Shown one piece after another: positions 27,709 to 35,879 of a DNA stretch of 64,000 nucleotides. Below the pieces are notes generated by a model that saw nothing but the letters and a program-made list of their open reading frames with translations, ran no database searches and was not told the origin of the DNA. Origin of the DNA: Pedobacter zeae (GTDB lineage Bacteria > Bacteroidota > Bacteroidia > Sphingobacteriales > Sphingobacteriaceae); assembly GCF_014196715.1 (NCBI RefSeq), contig NZ_JACIEF010000002.1, positions 558,001-622,000 on the forward strand, given 5' to 3'. Numbering within the stretch: the stretch's first letter is position 1; each line of letters begins with the position of its first letter. A program made the translations under genes and the position numbers.

Positions 27709-28299
27709 ATGAAATTTTTATCTTTAACCATTGCATTTTTACTTGCTGGCCTATTTGCAAATGCACAGGTACTGCCATCTTTCCAGCTGGGCGTTAAAGC
27801 TGGTGCAAATTTTTCGAAATTTGATAGTGATAACACGTTTAGCAGCGAGAACCGGACGGGTTTTTATGGTGGTCTTTGGGCAAGGGTTGGCGCTGCAGGC
27901 ATTTACTTCCAACCGGAGTTGTATGTTTCAGGCAAGACAGCAAATCTGGTGAGCGATGCAATGGGTGAGGTAAATAAAGTACGTTTTACAAGTTTGGATG
28001 TGCCTTTATTGGTAGGAACTAAATTCGGCGCTGCCGGTATTGGCGTGCGTTTAAACACCGGGCCCATGTTTTCGTTGATTTTAGATGAAAACCAGAGCTT
28101 CAGCCAGGCTGCGGGAAGTGTATTCCGTGCAGATTTTAAAAATCAGGCACTGGCCTGGCAATTTGGTGCCGGACTTGACATTAAAAAACTGAGTTTTGAT
28201 GCACGTTACGAGCTGGGATTATCTAAAATTAATAAAGCGGGTTATCCGGGTACCAAGTTAAATTTATTTACAATTGGTTTAGGCTACAGGATTTTGTAA
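27709..28299 (+). CDS. Outer-membrane beta-barrel (porin family) protein
   Basis: The 196-residue protein has a signal peptide ending LFANAQ and the sequence FQLGVKAGANFSKFDSDN typical of the OMP_b-brl_2 family. Alternating hydrophobic strands run to a C-terminal aromatic-rich end (FTIGLGYRIL). It is small, about eight strands, more like an OmpX/OmpW-type barrel than a pore. Its partner is the small coiled-coil gene just upstream. A terminator follows. Confidence 0.85.
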   Translation: MKFLSLTIAFLLAGLFANAQVLPSFQLGVKAGANFSKFDSDNTFSSENRTGFYGGLWARVGAAGIYFQPELYVSGKTANLVSDAMGEVNKVRFTSLDVPLLVGTKFGAAGIGVRLNTGPMFSLILDENQSFSQAAGSVFRADFKNQALAWQFGAGLDIKKLSFDARYELGLSKINKAGYPGTKLNLFTIGLGYRIL

Positions 28300-28420
28300 T
28301 ATTAGTCGATTATACCCGGGCTAGATCGCCCTGAATATATTTCAGGATCTTGGATTAAAAAAGAGATGCTGAAACAAGTTCAGGATGACGATTCCTGGTT
28401 GAGTAAAGTTAATCAGATAA

Positions 28421-28455
28421 TAGGCAGATAAATTCAATTTATCTGCCTATCTTTT
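28421..28455 (+). terminator. Intrinsic terminator after the porin-like gene
   Basis: A 12-bp stem TAGGCAGATAAA / TTTATCTGCCTA with a short loop, followed by TCTTTTT. It lies between convergent genes. Confidence 0.85.
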
Positions 28456-29381
28456 TAATCCTCCTTTTCCAGTTCAACTTCAGTAAGCTCGTAAGCAAAC
28501 GACCCGTTTTTCGGTATAATGGGAGTGGACCTGCCAATGCTGAGCGCTTTAATAAAAGATGCACCGAAATAAAATATCAGTGAAGAGTAGAATACGAAAA
28601 GCATAATTACGATAATCGATCCTGCTGATCCGTAGATATTACTGATATTGCTCAATGGCAACAAAATCCTTAAGATATATTTGCCGGCAGTAAACAGGCA
28701 TCCGGTTAGCAATCCGCCAGAGATGGCTGCCCTCCAGGTAGGCCTCCCGTTGGTTAAATACCTGAATAAGATGGTAAACCAGGTGGTTACAATCAGCACG
28801 AATACCAGTTGATTGATTACAGAAGTAAATATCAAACCCACGGAAGGTGCTCCATTCTTTAAGTATGCACCAATATAAGCCTGTACACTATCGGCCAACA
28901 ATCCGATAAAAAACAGTATTCCCGCCAACAGGATAATGGTAACCGATATTGCCCTTGATTTAAGGGTGTTGATAATGCCCTTTTTATCTTTCTGGCCAAT
29001 ATTCCAGATCTGTTCTAAAGAGTTTTTAATCACATTGAACAGGGTGGTGGCCACAAAAAGGAAAAATACAAAACTGAACAGTGTAACATACCAGGCCTGG
29101 TCGATACCCCTGATATTTCTTAACGTAGTTCTGATCTGTAAAATACTTTCATTGTCGAGTATATTGGCCAAACGTTCAAATAGATGTGTAGCCAATAATC
29201 TTCTATCGGTAAACAAACCGAAAAGTCTGATCAGGATAATGAGGATAGGTGGTAAGGCAAAATTGGTGAAAAAGGCAGTTGCACCGGCCAAGCGTAAAGG
29301 ATCATTGTGTTGAAATAGATTAAATGCATTCTTTACGGTTGAAAAAAAGAACTTCAGATCTTTTGTTATCGATGGCATCAT
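28455..29381 (-). CDS. YihY/BrkB family inner-membrane protein
   Basis: The 308-residue protein has about six hydrophobic segments and the family motifs RLAGATAFFTNFALPPILIIL, FVATTLFNVIKNSLEQIWNI and YGSAGSIIVIMLFVFYSSLIFYFGASF. BrkB-like proteins are poly-topic inner-membrane proteins of unclear function, once misnamed RNase BN. The neighbours (porin-like and META proteins) give no further clue. Confidence 0.9.
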   Translation of the reverse strand: MMPSITKDLKFFFSTVKNAFNLFQHNDPLRLAGATAFFTNFALPPILIILIRLFGLFTDRRLLATHLFERLANILDNESILQIRTTLRNIRGIDQAWYVTLFSFVFFLFVATTLFNVIKNSLEQIWNIGQKDKKGIINTLKSRAISVTIILLAGILFFIGLLADSVQAYIGAYLKNGAPSVGLIFTSVINQLVFVLIVTTWFTILFRYLTNGRPTWRAAISGGLLTGCLFTAGKYILRILLPLSNISNIYGSAGSIIVIMLFVFYSSLIFYFGASFIKALSIGRSTPIIPKNGSFAYELTEVELEKED

Positions 29382-29452
29382 TCCTGCGTTAAACTCAAAA
29401 GGCCGAAAATAGCAAAAATACTTTATTCAGCCTTTTTGTGATTGTAAAGATT

Positions 29453-29851
29453 CTAGTCCGTTTTGGTGAAAACCAGTAATGTTTTATCGCCATTTAGCAG
29501 GTAAAGCTTATTTTCGGCCAATTTAGCACTGTTTACCTGATTTAAAGCATGCAGGTACGAGCGTTCTGCTGCATCGGTTTCCTGACAGAACATCTTTGTG
29601 CCGAAAACATTTTTAACCGAGATCTTATTATCTTTAATTTCTGCACGGCCACCATAGCCATTACAAAATGATTTTCCGCTTATTTTTAAGCTATCTGCAA
29701 AGTTGAGGGTTGCTTTTGCCGATGCAGGTAATGTTAAACCGGGTAGTTCTATCAGTTCCCACTTAGTGTTTGTAAAGCTTTCAGGGTTTAATTTCTCTTT
29801 ACATGAGCTTAATGAGAAAAGCAGCAGTGTGCAGAAGATGAGTTGTTTCAT
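29453..29851 (-). CDS. META domain lipoprotein (HslJ-like)
   Basis: The protein has 132 residues from ATG 29851, which places the lipobox LFSLSSC at residues ~13-19; the start at 29887 would bury it. The remaining sequence matches the META domain: TKWELIELPG, SGKSFCNGYGGRAEI (the F-x-G-x-x-G-C-N-like element) and MFCQETDAAERSYLHALN. Related proteins are outer-membrane lipoproteins linked to stress such as novobiocin resistance. It is monocistronic. Confidence 0.85.
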   Translation of the reverse strand: MKQLIFCTLLLFSLSSCKEKLNPESFTNTKWELIELPGLTLPASAKATLNFADSLKISGKSFCNGYGGRAEIKDNKISVKNVFGTKMFCQETDAAERSYLHALNQVNSAKLAENKLYLLNGDKTLLVFTKTD

Positions 29852-29926
29852 GACAATAAGGTTTAATGATTTTCTGATTAACATCAAAAACTAAACCAAT
29901 AAAGGTGAAATCAGCTTTTGATAAAG

Positions 29927-30451
29927 CTAAACTGATTTTTCAATCTTCATCCAATGGTGCTTTATGCCACCGTAATTGAAAATAGAGATCCGTTTTAAGC
30001 CTACTTTTTCGAGAACATGAATAGAGCCCAGGTTATTCGTATCTGCAATACCAATAATCTCATTCAATTTTAGTTCGTTAAATCCATAATCCCTTACCGC
30101 TATAGCTGCTTCTGTGGCATAGCCCTTGCCCCAAAAACGCTTGCTGAACCGGTAACCCAGATCGTAATAGTGGTGGTGGTTATTGATCGGTTCTTTAATC
30201 AGTTTCAATCCCGCCCAACCTATAAAATTACCGGTCGATTTCTCCATCACCGCCCACCTGCCGATTCCGTTTTCGATATACTGCTTTCTTATAAATTCAA
30301 TATCGGCCTTACTTTGTTCTATAGACAGGACAGGTTTATTACCTAAAAACAGGTGTACTTCAGGATCACCATCCATCTCAAACATACCTGCGGCATCTTC
30401 TGGCAGTAATTCGCGTAAAATTAATCGCTCCGTTTCGGCAAAAATCTTCAT
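29927..30451 (-). CDS. GNAT N-acetyltransferase (RimJ/RimL type)
   Basis: The 174-residue protein begins ETERLILRELLPEDAAGMF, the typical opening of RimJ/L-like GNAT proteins. The acetyl-CoA site is the RFSKRFWGKGYATEAA loop (R/Q-x-x-G-x-G/A), with IADTNNLGSIHVLEKVG near the C-terminus. The acceptor amine cannot be read from the sequence. Confidence 0.9.
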   Translation of the reverse strand: MKIFAETERLILRELLPEDAAGMFEMDGDPEVHLFLGNKPVLSIEQSKADIEFIRKQYIENGIGRWAVMEKSTGNFIGWAGLKLIKEPINNHHHYYDLGYRFSKRFWGKGYATEAAIAVRDYGFNELKLNEIIGIADTNNLGSIHVLEKVGLKRISIFNYGGIKHHWMKIEKSV

Positions 30452-30530
30452 ATTAAATTTATGGGGTTATTGATCAAAATTAAGATAATTTATGGGAGAG
30501 TTTTAGTGTAGGAAGATGTAGAGGGGGAAG

Positions 30531-30645
30531 AATGTAAGATGTAAAATGGATGATGGACGATGGAATGGATTCTGCGTTGATCTGCGAAATCAGCGGGAGC
30601 GAACATGAGGTTTTATCCCGCAGATTTAAGTAGATATGCCCAGCT
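30531..30645. repeat. Dispersed intergenic repeat, copy 1
   Basis: A GATGGATGATGG-type tract followed by a conserved segment TTCTGCGTTGATCTGCGAAA (30570-30589) and CAGCGGG, then a CCCGCAGAT unit. A second copy with the same order is at 31975-32095. Confidence 0.7.
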
Positions 30646-30742
30646 GGGAACGGAACATGTTAATTTGATGAACTTATATCTAATTCAATGTTCTCTTAAC
30701 CCTTGTTTCTGCGGTCCCAGTACGTAAAAAATGTGCTTTTAT

Positions 30743-31285
30743 TTAAACTACCAGAGTTTTTACCGTGTCGATTGGCTTTTTTCTTAAAATTAACGCTGCA
30801 GCCAGCGAAATCAATATTCCAACAGGCAATATTTCCATATAGGTAAAGAGAATAACCATTACCGGGTTTTTATACATTTCTTTATTGGAAGCCAGTTCTT
30901 TTGTCATTTTAGCCAGTTCTGCCGCCGATGCTCCATCTGCTTTGGCTTCCCTTAATACCTGGGCAACATATTTATCCATAAAATCGGGCATAAATACATA
31001 ATAATCAACTAGCCAAACAACAACATATATGGTAGATGCTACCAAACTGATCAGTGCACCGATTTTAAATGCTTTGCCGAAAGTGATCAACCCGTCGTTA
31101 TACTTATCCCGATAGTTTTTGATCCCAACAAAAATAAAAGAGAAGGCCAGTACCATCGAAGCATAACCGATTAGCATGCTGTGCTCCAGGTTGGGATCGT
31201 TATAGCACCTCATCATCGAGAGGACCATTAATACCGATACAATTACTCCTGCAATTAATCCGAATACGAGTACGTTCTTTTTCAT
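30743..31285 (-). CDS. DUF4199 membrane protein
   Basis: The protein has 180 residues from ATG 31285. There are four transmembrane helices in two pairs: residues ~5-25 and ~37-55, then ~75-100 and ~145-170. A charged, Ala-rich loop (VAQVLREAKADGASAAELAKM) separates helices three and four. This is the DUF4199 family, widespread in Bacteroidota and without known function. It lies downstream of a membrane-anchored LuxR-type regulator in the same direction (117 bp gap). Confidence 0.85.
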   Translation of the reverse strand: MKKNVLVFGLIAGVIVSVLMVLSMMRCYNDPNLEHSMLIGYASMVLAFSFIFVGIKNYRDKYNDGLITFGKAFKIGALISLVASTIYVVVWLVDYYVFMPDFMDKYVAQVLREAKADGASAAELAKMTKELASNKEMYKNPVMVILFTYMEILPVGILISLAAALILRKKPIDTVKTLVV

Positions 31286-31402
31286 GTCTGAATTTTTTAT
31301 TGATTTATACCACAAAATTCACCCGATTGTCTGTTTTTATCTTCATACTTTAGGGTGATTTTCATAAAAAAAATGATATTTAATACTAAAGTATTAACGC
31401 GA

Positions 31403-31876
31403 TTATGGGATAAGGCTGAGTTTTTTAGAAATTTCCACAGCCTGTGTTCTACGCTTTACTTCCAGTTTATCGAAAAGCCGTGCAATATGGGTTTTTATAG
31501 TGTTTAAGGAAACAAATAACTTTGCTGCAATTTCCTGGTTACTCAATCCTTCCGACATTAGTTGTAATACTTCAAGCTCCCTTTTGCTGATATTGAGTCT
31601 GATCATTTCTTTTTCATTAAGGACAAATGTTTCTGGTTTTTCGGTGAAAACTTCTTTTTCGATCAGGATGGTTTTAGGTTTCGTTAATTTTAATGCCAAC
31701 CAAATGCCTAAAGCCGTAAAAATAATTGCAATAGAACCGGCATAAATTTCGAAGGCATGATTAATCAGGATGAACCGGAGCTCTAACCATTTTAATAAAA
31801 GAAGCATTATAGCTAAAAATATCCCATACAGGATGATACTTTTGTTTTTGGTTAGAAAGTTTGTTGAGCCCGGCAT
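31403..31876 (-). CDS. Membrane-anchored LuxR-type HTH regulator
   Basis: The 157-residue protein has two transmembrane helices (~13-30 and ~42-63). A short linker rich in Glu and Lys follows, then a full LuxR/GerE DNA-binding domain at the C-terminus (LNISKRELEVLQLMSEGLSNQEIAAKLFVSLNTIKTHIARLFDKLEVKRRTQAVE). No receiver or sensor domain is present. A helix-turn-helix held at the membrane suggests control by membrane state or by proteolytic release. Its neighbour is a DUF4199 membrane protein. Confidence 0.85.
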   Translation of the reverse strand: MPGSTNFLTKNKSIILYGIFLAIMLLLLKWLELRFILINHAFEIYAGSIAIIFTALGIWLALKLTKPKTILIEKEVFTEKPETFVLNEKEMIRLNISKRELEVLQLMSEGLSNQEIAAKLFVSLNTIKTHIARLFDKLEVKRRTQAVEISKKLSLIP

Positions 31877-32287
31877 TGAATGATCATTTAATCAAAAATA
31901 GGAAATTTAGTTTTAAGTCGGCTGTTTGAAAGTGATGGAGGTCAGGGGGATGGACTAAAGGGAGGAGGGCGGTAAAATGTAAGATGGATAATGTAAGATG
32001 GATGATGGAAGATGGAATGCATTCTGTGTTGATCGGCAAAACCGGCGGGCGGCATAATTATATAGTTTCCGCAGATGAAGAAGATATGTGCAGATGATAA
32101 GAATAAAAAATGCTCGGTGGAAAGGCGTACGCCTTGATCTCTGCCTTGTTACATATCTTTGGTTAAATAAACATGCCAGATCGGGTGCGGATTAAATTTT
32201 TAACCAAAAGCGGTAATTTTCTGGTGACTTTAACAACAGGAAAGCCAGAAAGATTATAAATTAGCAAAAAAAATAATAGCCATACCT
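31877..32287. other. Intergenic region with repeat copy 2 and a perfect palindrome
   Basis: Holds the second copy of the dispersed repeat (31975-32095) and a perfect 14-bp palindrome AAGGCGTACGCCTT at 32122-32135. No gene was recognised. Confidence 0.6.
31975..32095. repeat. Dispersed intergenic repeat, copy 2
   Basis: Two GTAAGATGGAT-type units, then GATGGAAGATGGAAT, TTCTGTGTTGATCGGCAAAA and CGGCGGG, ending with a CCGCAGAT unit. The order is the same as in copy 1 at 30531-30645. A partial reverse-oriented copy of the GATGG tract is at about 52458-52475. Confidence 0.7.
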
Positions 32288-33079
32288 ATGAAAATTACGC
32301 TTTATGCATTCCTTCTTTCCGTTGTGTTATTGGGTTGCGGAGGTCCTTCAGAAAAGACTTTTAAAGCACGCGCATTTGCTGCGGGTGATGATTTTAATGT
32401 ATTTCCAAAATCAGCAAAGGACATATTAACCATTGTAAAAACCGACTCGGGGAAAACAGCTTCTGCCGATCGTTTTGCCATTAATTCTAAAGATACGACC
32501 ATTACAGTTGAGGATGCACCGAATGCCGAAACCAAGAAATTTAAGCTTGCTTCTTTTATCAATACACAAAAAACAGCAGTATTGGTTCAGGGCGATAATG
32601 GGAAAGATAAAATGGATCCCTTTTACATTATTTATGTAAATGGCGGAAAAACTGACGTGGTGAGTTTAAATAAACCATCAAAAGGTGCCGAAGATAAAAA
32701 GTATACGAAAGGGTTAGAAGAATTAACCAGGAGCAATCTGTTGGTAAACAACGATTTCTTTATCACTACCATCAACTCAAGGGTTTACCCGATCAAGCGC
32801 CAGAAAGAAGATGAGCGTATCCAGGGGAGGTTTTTTATGTATTCGGGCGATAAAACTACATTGGCATTTCTAACGGCTAACAGCCTGTACCAGGTAAATA
32901 CCAAAACCGGGGAAACCTTTAACCTGCCTTTGCCGGCATCATTAACCAGTCAGCCTGAAACCCTGGTAGGAAATATCCAAAGAGACTACACTTGGGTGCC
33001 AAATGAGCATGGAACTTCATTTTTGAAGAAAAATGCTGATGATGACCGCATTGTAGATATCAAGGAGTTTAAGCATTAA
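32288..33079 (+). CDS. Lipoprotein of unknown function
   Basis: The 263-residue protein has a lipoprotein signal (MKITLYAFLLSVVLLGC; Cys at about 17). The mature region is polar, with repeated beta-type segments (KTAVLVQGDNGKDKMDPFYIIYVNGGKTDVVSL; TTLAFLTANSLYQVNTKTGETFNL). No domain is recognised. It is monocistronic, with an 11-bp perfect inverted repeat 15 bp after the stop codon. Confidence 0.7.
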   Translation: MKITLYAFLLSVVLLGCGGPSEKTFKARAFAAGDDFNVFPKSAKDILTIVKTDSGKTASADRFAINSKDTTITVEDAPNAETKKFKLASFINTQKTAVLVQGDNGKDKMDPFYIIYVNGGKTDVVSLNKPSKGAEDKKYTKGLEELTRSNLLVNNDFFITTINSRVYPIKRQKEDERIQGRFFMYSGDKTTLAFLTANSLYQVNTKTGETFNLPLPASLTSQPETLVGNIQRDYTWVPNEHGTSFLKKNADDDRIVDIKEFKH

Positions 33080-33093
33080 GATTTTTTGAAGAA

Positions 33094-33124
33094 GTAATTG
33101 GCCAGAATTATAGTGGCCAATTAC
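33094..33124. repeat. Perfect 11-bp inverted repeat after the lipoprotein gene
   Basis: GTAATTGGCCA (33094-33104) and TGGCCAATTAC (33114-33124) with a 9-nt loop. No T tract follows, so it is a 3' stem rather than a standard terminator. Confidence 0.7.
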
Positions 33125-33214
33125 TCAAATTAAAATTGCTGTCAGCCTGGGCTTGTCGAAGGCCTTTTATCATTCCGGAGCAAAAAGCATTCTTGTTAAC
33201 AGATTCCAAGACAA

Positions 33215-33332
33215 AGACCGTCATCTCGACTGGAGAGAACGGAATCGAGGGATCTGTCTAGGTAGATTTAGTTTCGCTGAGTACTATGTGGTTCTCTGCT
33301 GTATTACACCCCGCTCGAAATGACGATCCTAT
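33215..33332. repeat. REP-like repeat pair
   Basis: Starts with CCGTCATCTCGACTGGAGAG and ends with CCGCTCGAAATGACGATCC, two inverted units about 80 bp apart. Same family as at 21836-22020 and 25540-25632. Confidence 0.65.
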
Positions 33333-33335
33333 AAC

Positions 33336-33944
33336 CTAAACCACCATGGTTCTAAACGTGAGGTTTATCCTCGGCTTAAACACTTTTTTGGTTGGGGGTA
33401 ATCGGTGCAACCAGTTTGTTTGTGTTTCGTCTTTCATCACCAGCAAGCTGCCGTTCTCCAGAAACAAGGTAATTGTTTCTTTGGTTTTTTTGTGTTTGAA
33501 AAGAAATTTTCTTTCTGCGCCAAAACTTAATGAAGCAATGGCCGAATCTTTAGCTAAGGCTTTCTCATCATCGCTATGGTAAGCCATCCCTTCATCGCCG
33601 TTATGGTATAAATTAAGTAAACAGGAGTTAAATGTAGTGCCGGTTTGCTCCTCCGAGATCTTTTTTAGCTCCAGTAACTCCTTTGTCCAAGGTAAGGCCA
33701 TTTTCGATCTGTTAGAATAGGTATAAGAATAGGCTTCATCCCCATACCAGGCAACTTTTCGTTTGGTAATGATGTGTTTGCCCATTATAAAGGCTTCGTC
33801 GTTCTTCCATTCAATGGTGTTCATCAGCATATCGAAGTAATGATCGGCTTCTGATGCCTGGAATAATTTGCCATAATAATTTACTGTTCCACCATAGGGG
33901 AGCAGATTTCGGTTAACATCTATTTTGGTGTTGAATAAATCCAT
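33336..33944 (-). CDS. alkB: AlkB-like alpha-ketoglutarate-dependent dioxygenase
   Basis: The protein has 202 residues from ATG 33944. A longer frame up to 34106 is rejected because it would read through the upstream Ada-domain gene. The iron ligands are in YHSDDE (H-x-D) and WLHRLP (distal His), and the 2-oxoglutarate Arg is in KPRINLTFR. It oxidatively removes alkyl groups from DNA bases such as 1-methyladenine. The start overlaps the end of the small Ada-domain gene by 25 bp; it is third in an alkylation-repair operon. Confidence 0.9.
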   Translation of the reverse strand: MDLFNTKIDVNRNLLPYGGTVNYYGKLFQASEADHYFDMLMNTIEWKNDEAFIMGKHIITKRKVAWYGDEAYSYTYSNRSKMALPWTKELLELKKISEEQTGTTFNSCLLNLYHNGDEGMAYHSDDEKALAKDSAIASLSFGAERKFLFKHKKTKETITLFLENGSLLVMKDETQTNWLHRLPPTKKVFKPRINLTFRTMVV

Positions 33945-34168
33945 TGTTGATATGCTGTTTTTAAACAATGCCCGCACGGACGATAGCCATGTTGAAGTGC
34001 TTCTTCGACAGATCGGAAAAACACCCGGTTTTCTTTCTTCATACGCTTTCCCGATCTGCATGTAAGCAATCCGAAAATCTTCAACCTGGCATTTCCGCCA
34101 AAGCAAATATCTTTGTTTTTAAAATGCTTTTTTAATTCTTCCGTTGAAATATCAGCATGTTTGATCAT
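33920..34168 (-). CDS. Stand-alone Ada metal-binding domain protein
   Basis: The 82-residue protein corresponds to the N-terminal methylphosphotriester-sensing domain of Ada: KIFGLLTCRSGKRMKKENRVFF and HGYRPCGHC. The four-Cys zinc set of E. coli Ada is only partly kept: the first Cys and the CxxC pair are present, while the second Cys is replaced (CRSGK). Small versions of this kind exist in other Bacteroidota. It sits between ada/ogt (6-bp gap) and alkB (overlap), so the sensor domain is separate from the HTH. Confidence 0.85.
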   Translation of the reverse strand: MIKHADISTEELKKHFKNKDICFGGNARLKIFGLLTCRSGKRMKKENRVFFRSVEEALQHGYRPCGHCLKTAYQQWIYSTPK

Positions 34169-34174
34169 AGAGAT

Positions 34175-35014
34175 TTAAGTATTGATATTTGCTGCTTCCC
34201 AACCAATTATGGCTGTTTTTCGGCTTGTACCCCAATGATAGCCACCCAAGGCACCACTTGATTGTATGACCCGGTGACAAGGGATAAGAAAGGCCACTGG
34301 ATTATCGCCAATTGCAGTACCTACCGCTCTTGAGGCATTTGGGTTTTGTAATTGTTTTGCAATGCTGCCATAGGTGGTCAATTTGCCCATAGGAATTTTT
34401 AACAGGGCTTCCCAAACCTTTAACTGGAAATCAGTTCCTTTTAAGTGCAGTTTAATCTGATGCAATTTACTCCAATCGTGGCCGAAAATATATAAAGCAT
34501 TCTGTTGCTCTTTATCCAATATCTGCTGGTACCGCGCTGCCGGGAACTGGCGCTGCAGGTTGGCCAAAGCAATAGTTTCATCGTCGTAGAAAGCGATATG
34601 GCAGATTCCTTTTGAGGTGCTGGCGACAATAATGTTACCGAATGGACTTTCTGCAAAACTATAATTAATATGAAGGTTTTCGCCACCGTTTTTATATTCG
34701 CCAGGTGTCATCCCCTCGATGTTTACAAAGAGATCGTGCAACCTGCTGGTTCCCGATAATCCGGTTTCCAATGCCGTATCGAATAAACTTTGGTTTTCTT
34801 TCAGCATTTCTTTGGCATAACCGATGCTAATGTATTGCAAAAACCGTTTCGGGGTAGTACCAGCCCATTCGCTAAATAATCTTTGGAAATGAAAGGGGCT
34901 TAAGTTTACTTCCTCGGCAATTTCTTCTAAACCAGGCTGTGTTTTAAAATTCGCTTTGATATAGCTTATTGCCTTGGCTATCCGGTTGAAATTGATTTCT
35001 TCTTGTGCTTTCAT
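34175..35014 (-). CDS. ada: AraC-type HTH / O6-methylguanine-DNA methyltransferase fusion (Ada-like)
   Basis: The 279-residue protein has an AraC helix-turn-helix pair at ~10-105 (IAEEVNLSPFHFQRLFSEWAGTTPKRFLQYISI). The methyltransferase domain is at ~115-275 with the active-site motif IPCHRVIQSSG (Cys246). It lacks the N-terminal metal-binding domain of E. coli Ada, which is encoded by the next gene. It transfers methyl groups from O6-methylguanine to itself and probably activates its own operon, although the phosphotriester switch would have to act in trans. Confidence 0.92.
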   Translation of the reverse strand: MKAQEEINFNRIAKAISYIKANFKTQPGLEEIAEEVNLSPFHFQRLFSEWAGTTPKRFLQYISIGYAKEMLKENQSLFDTALETGLSGTSRLHDLFVNIEGMTPGEYKNGGENLHINYSFAESPFGNIIVASTSKGICHIAFYDDETIALANLQRQFPAARYQQILDKEQQNALYIFGHDWSKLHQIKLHLKGTDFQLKVWEALLKIPMGKLTTYGSIAKQLQNPNASRAVGTAIGDNPVAFLIPCHRVIQSSGALGGYHWGTSRKTAIIGWEAANINT

Positions 35015-35170
35015 GGTCTTGAATAATGTAGATCCAAAAGTAGTTTGGAAAGAAAGGATAAACTACCCGAAACTTGCTAAGTTTAACTGGATTTTAAAAC
35101 TCTGCTGATTTATTCCGTTACCCATTAATTTATTTGTAGCCGCAAGATCGTTATTTCTATTGAGGTCTGT

Positions 35171-35257
35171 ATGAAGAAAATAAAGCATCTGCCACCGTTG
35201 GGTTTCTCTTTCTTTTTATTTTTACTACATCACCGGGTGGATAAAATTCCTGTTTAG
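35171..35257 (+). CDS. Possible 28-residue membrane peptide
   Basis: ATG at 35171 opens a 28-codon frame: basic start (MKKIKHLPPLG), one hydrophobic stretch (FSFFLFLLH), then HRVDKIPV and TAG. It lies in the gap between ada and the zinc-ribbon gene. There is no homology or ribosome-site support, so it may be chance. Confidence 0.2.
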   Translation: MKKIKHLPPLGFSFFLFLLHHRVDKIPV

Positions 35258-35273
35258 TACGCTTTGTTTTGAA

Positions 35274-35639
35274 CTAGCCCAACCAAAGCTTTTCCTCTTT
35301 TTTTACAAGCAGACAACTGTCATCATTTAAAATCAGATACCCGTATTCATAACAGAAAATGTAGGCATTTCCGTTTTGGGTTTCGTAACTATAGGTGTGG
35401 TATTCAAAATTGAAGCCGGCCGAAATTAGCTTTTTACTGGTAACCTTTGTTTTACCATTTGGATTAAGAGCAGCAAGGATAGCACGATTCTTTTTTAGAA
35501 TGCTATTTACTTTTTTAATTACGAGATTATCCCCGGTTTTTAAACGATTGTTATAATTGTTGCGGCACGAATCGTCGCAGTATTTTTTATCAGCCCTCCC
35601 TCTGAGCAGGGTTCCGCAGTCTAAACATAAACGTTCCAT
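35274..35639 (-). CDS. Zinc-ribbon protein of unknown function
   Basis: The 121-residue protein starts with a zinc ribbon: C5-x2-C8 and C21-x3-C25 (RLCLDCGTLLRGRADKKYCDDSC), followed by RNNYNNRL. The C-terminal part (~70-120) is a small alpha/beta stretch rich in aromatic residues (FEYHTYSYETQNGNAYIFCYEYGYLIL). It is recognised as a family common in Bacteroidota without a known role. It is divergent from ssb. Confidence 0.75.
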   Translation of the reverse strand: MERLCLDCGTLLRGRADKKYCDDSCRNNYNNRLKTGDNLVIKKVNSILKKNRAILAALNPNGKTKVTSKKLISAGFNFEYHTYSYETQNGNAYIFCYEYGYLILNDDSCLLVKKEEKLWLG

Positions 35640-35879
35640 AATAATTTATTTTTTTATTATGGGATGATGGTCTAATTTATAAAATAAAATGTAGAATAAA
35701 AAAACATAAAAAATACCATAACGAAGCTTTAAAAGCCTATTATCCGTGTATAAACGTTTATAAACGACTATAAATGTTTACCATCCGATTAATTTCTGGT
35801 GCAGTTTACAATTTTGTCTTGTCGGTTGTCGGGGTGATGACTGTTCGTTAAACATTTAGAAACTTAAAATTTAAAGATC

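Noticed and set aside
33945..34106. N-terminal extension of the AlkB frame
   Set aside because: It runs antisense to nothing but overlaps the Ada-domain gene in another frame; AlkB similarity begins at the ATG at 33944.
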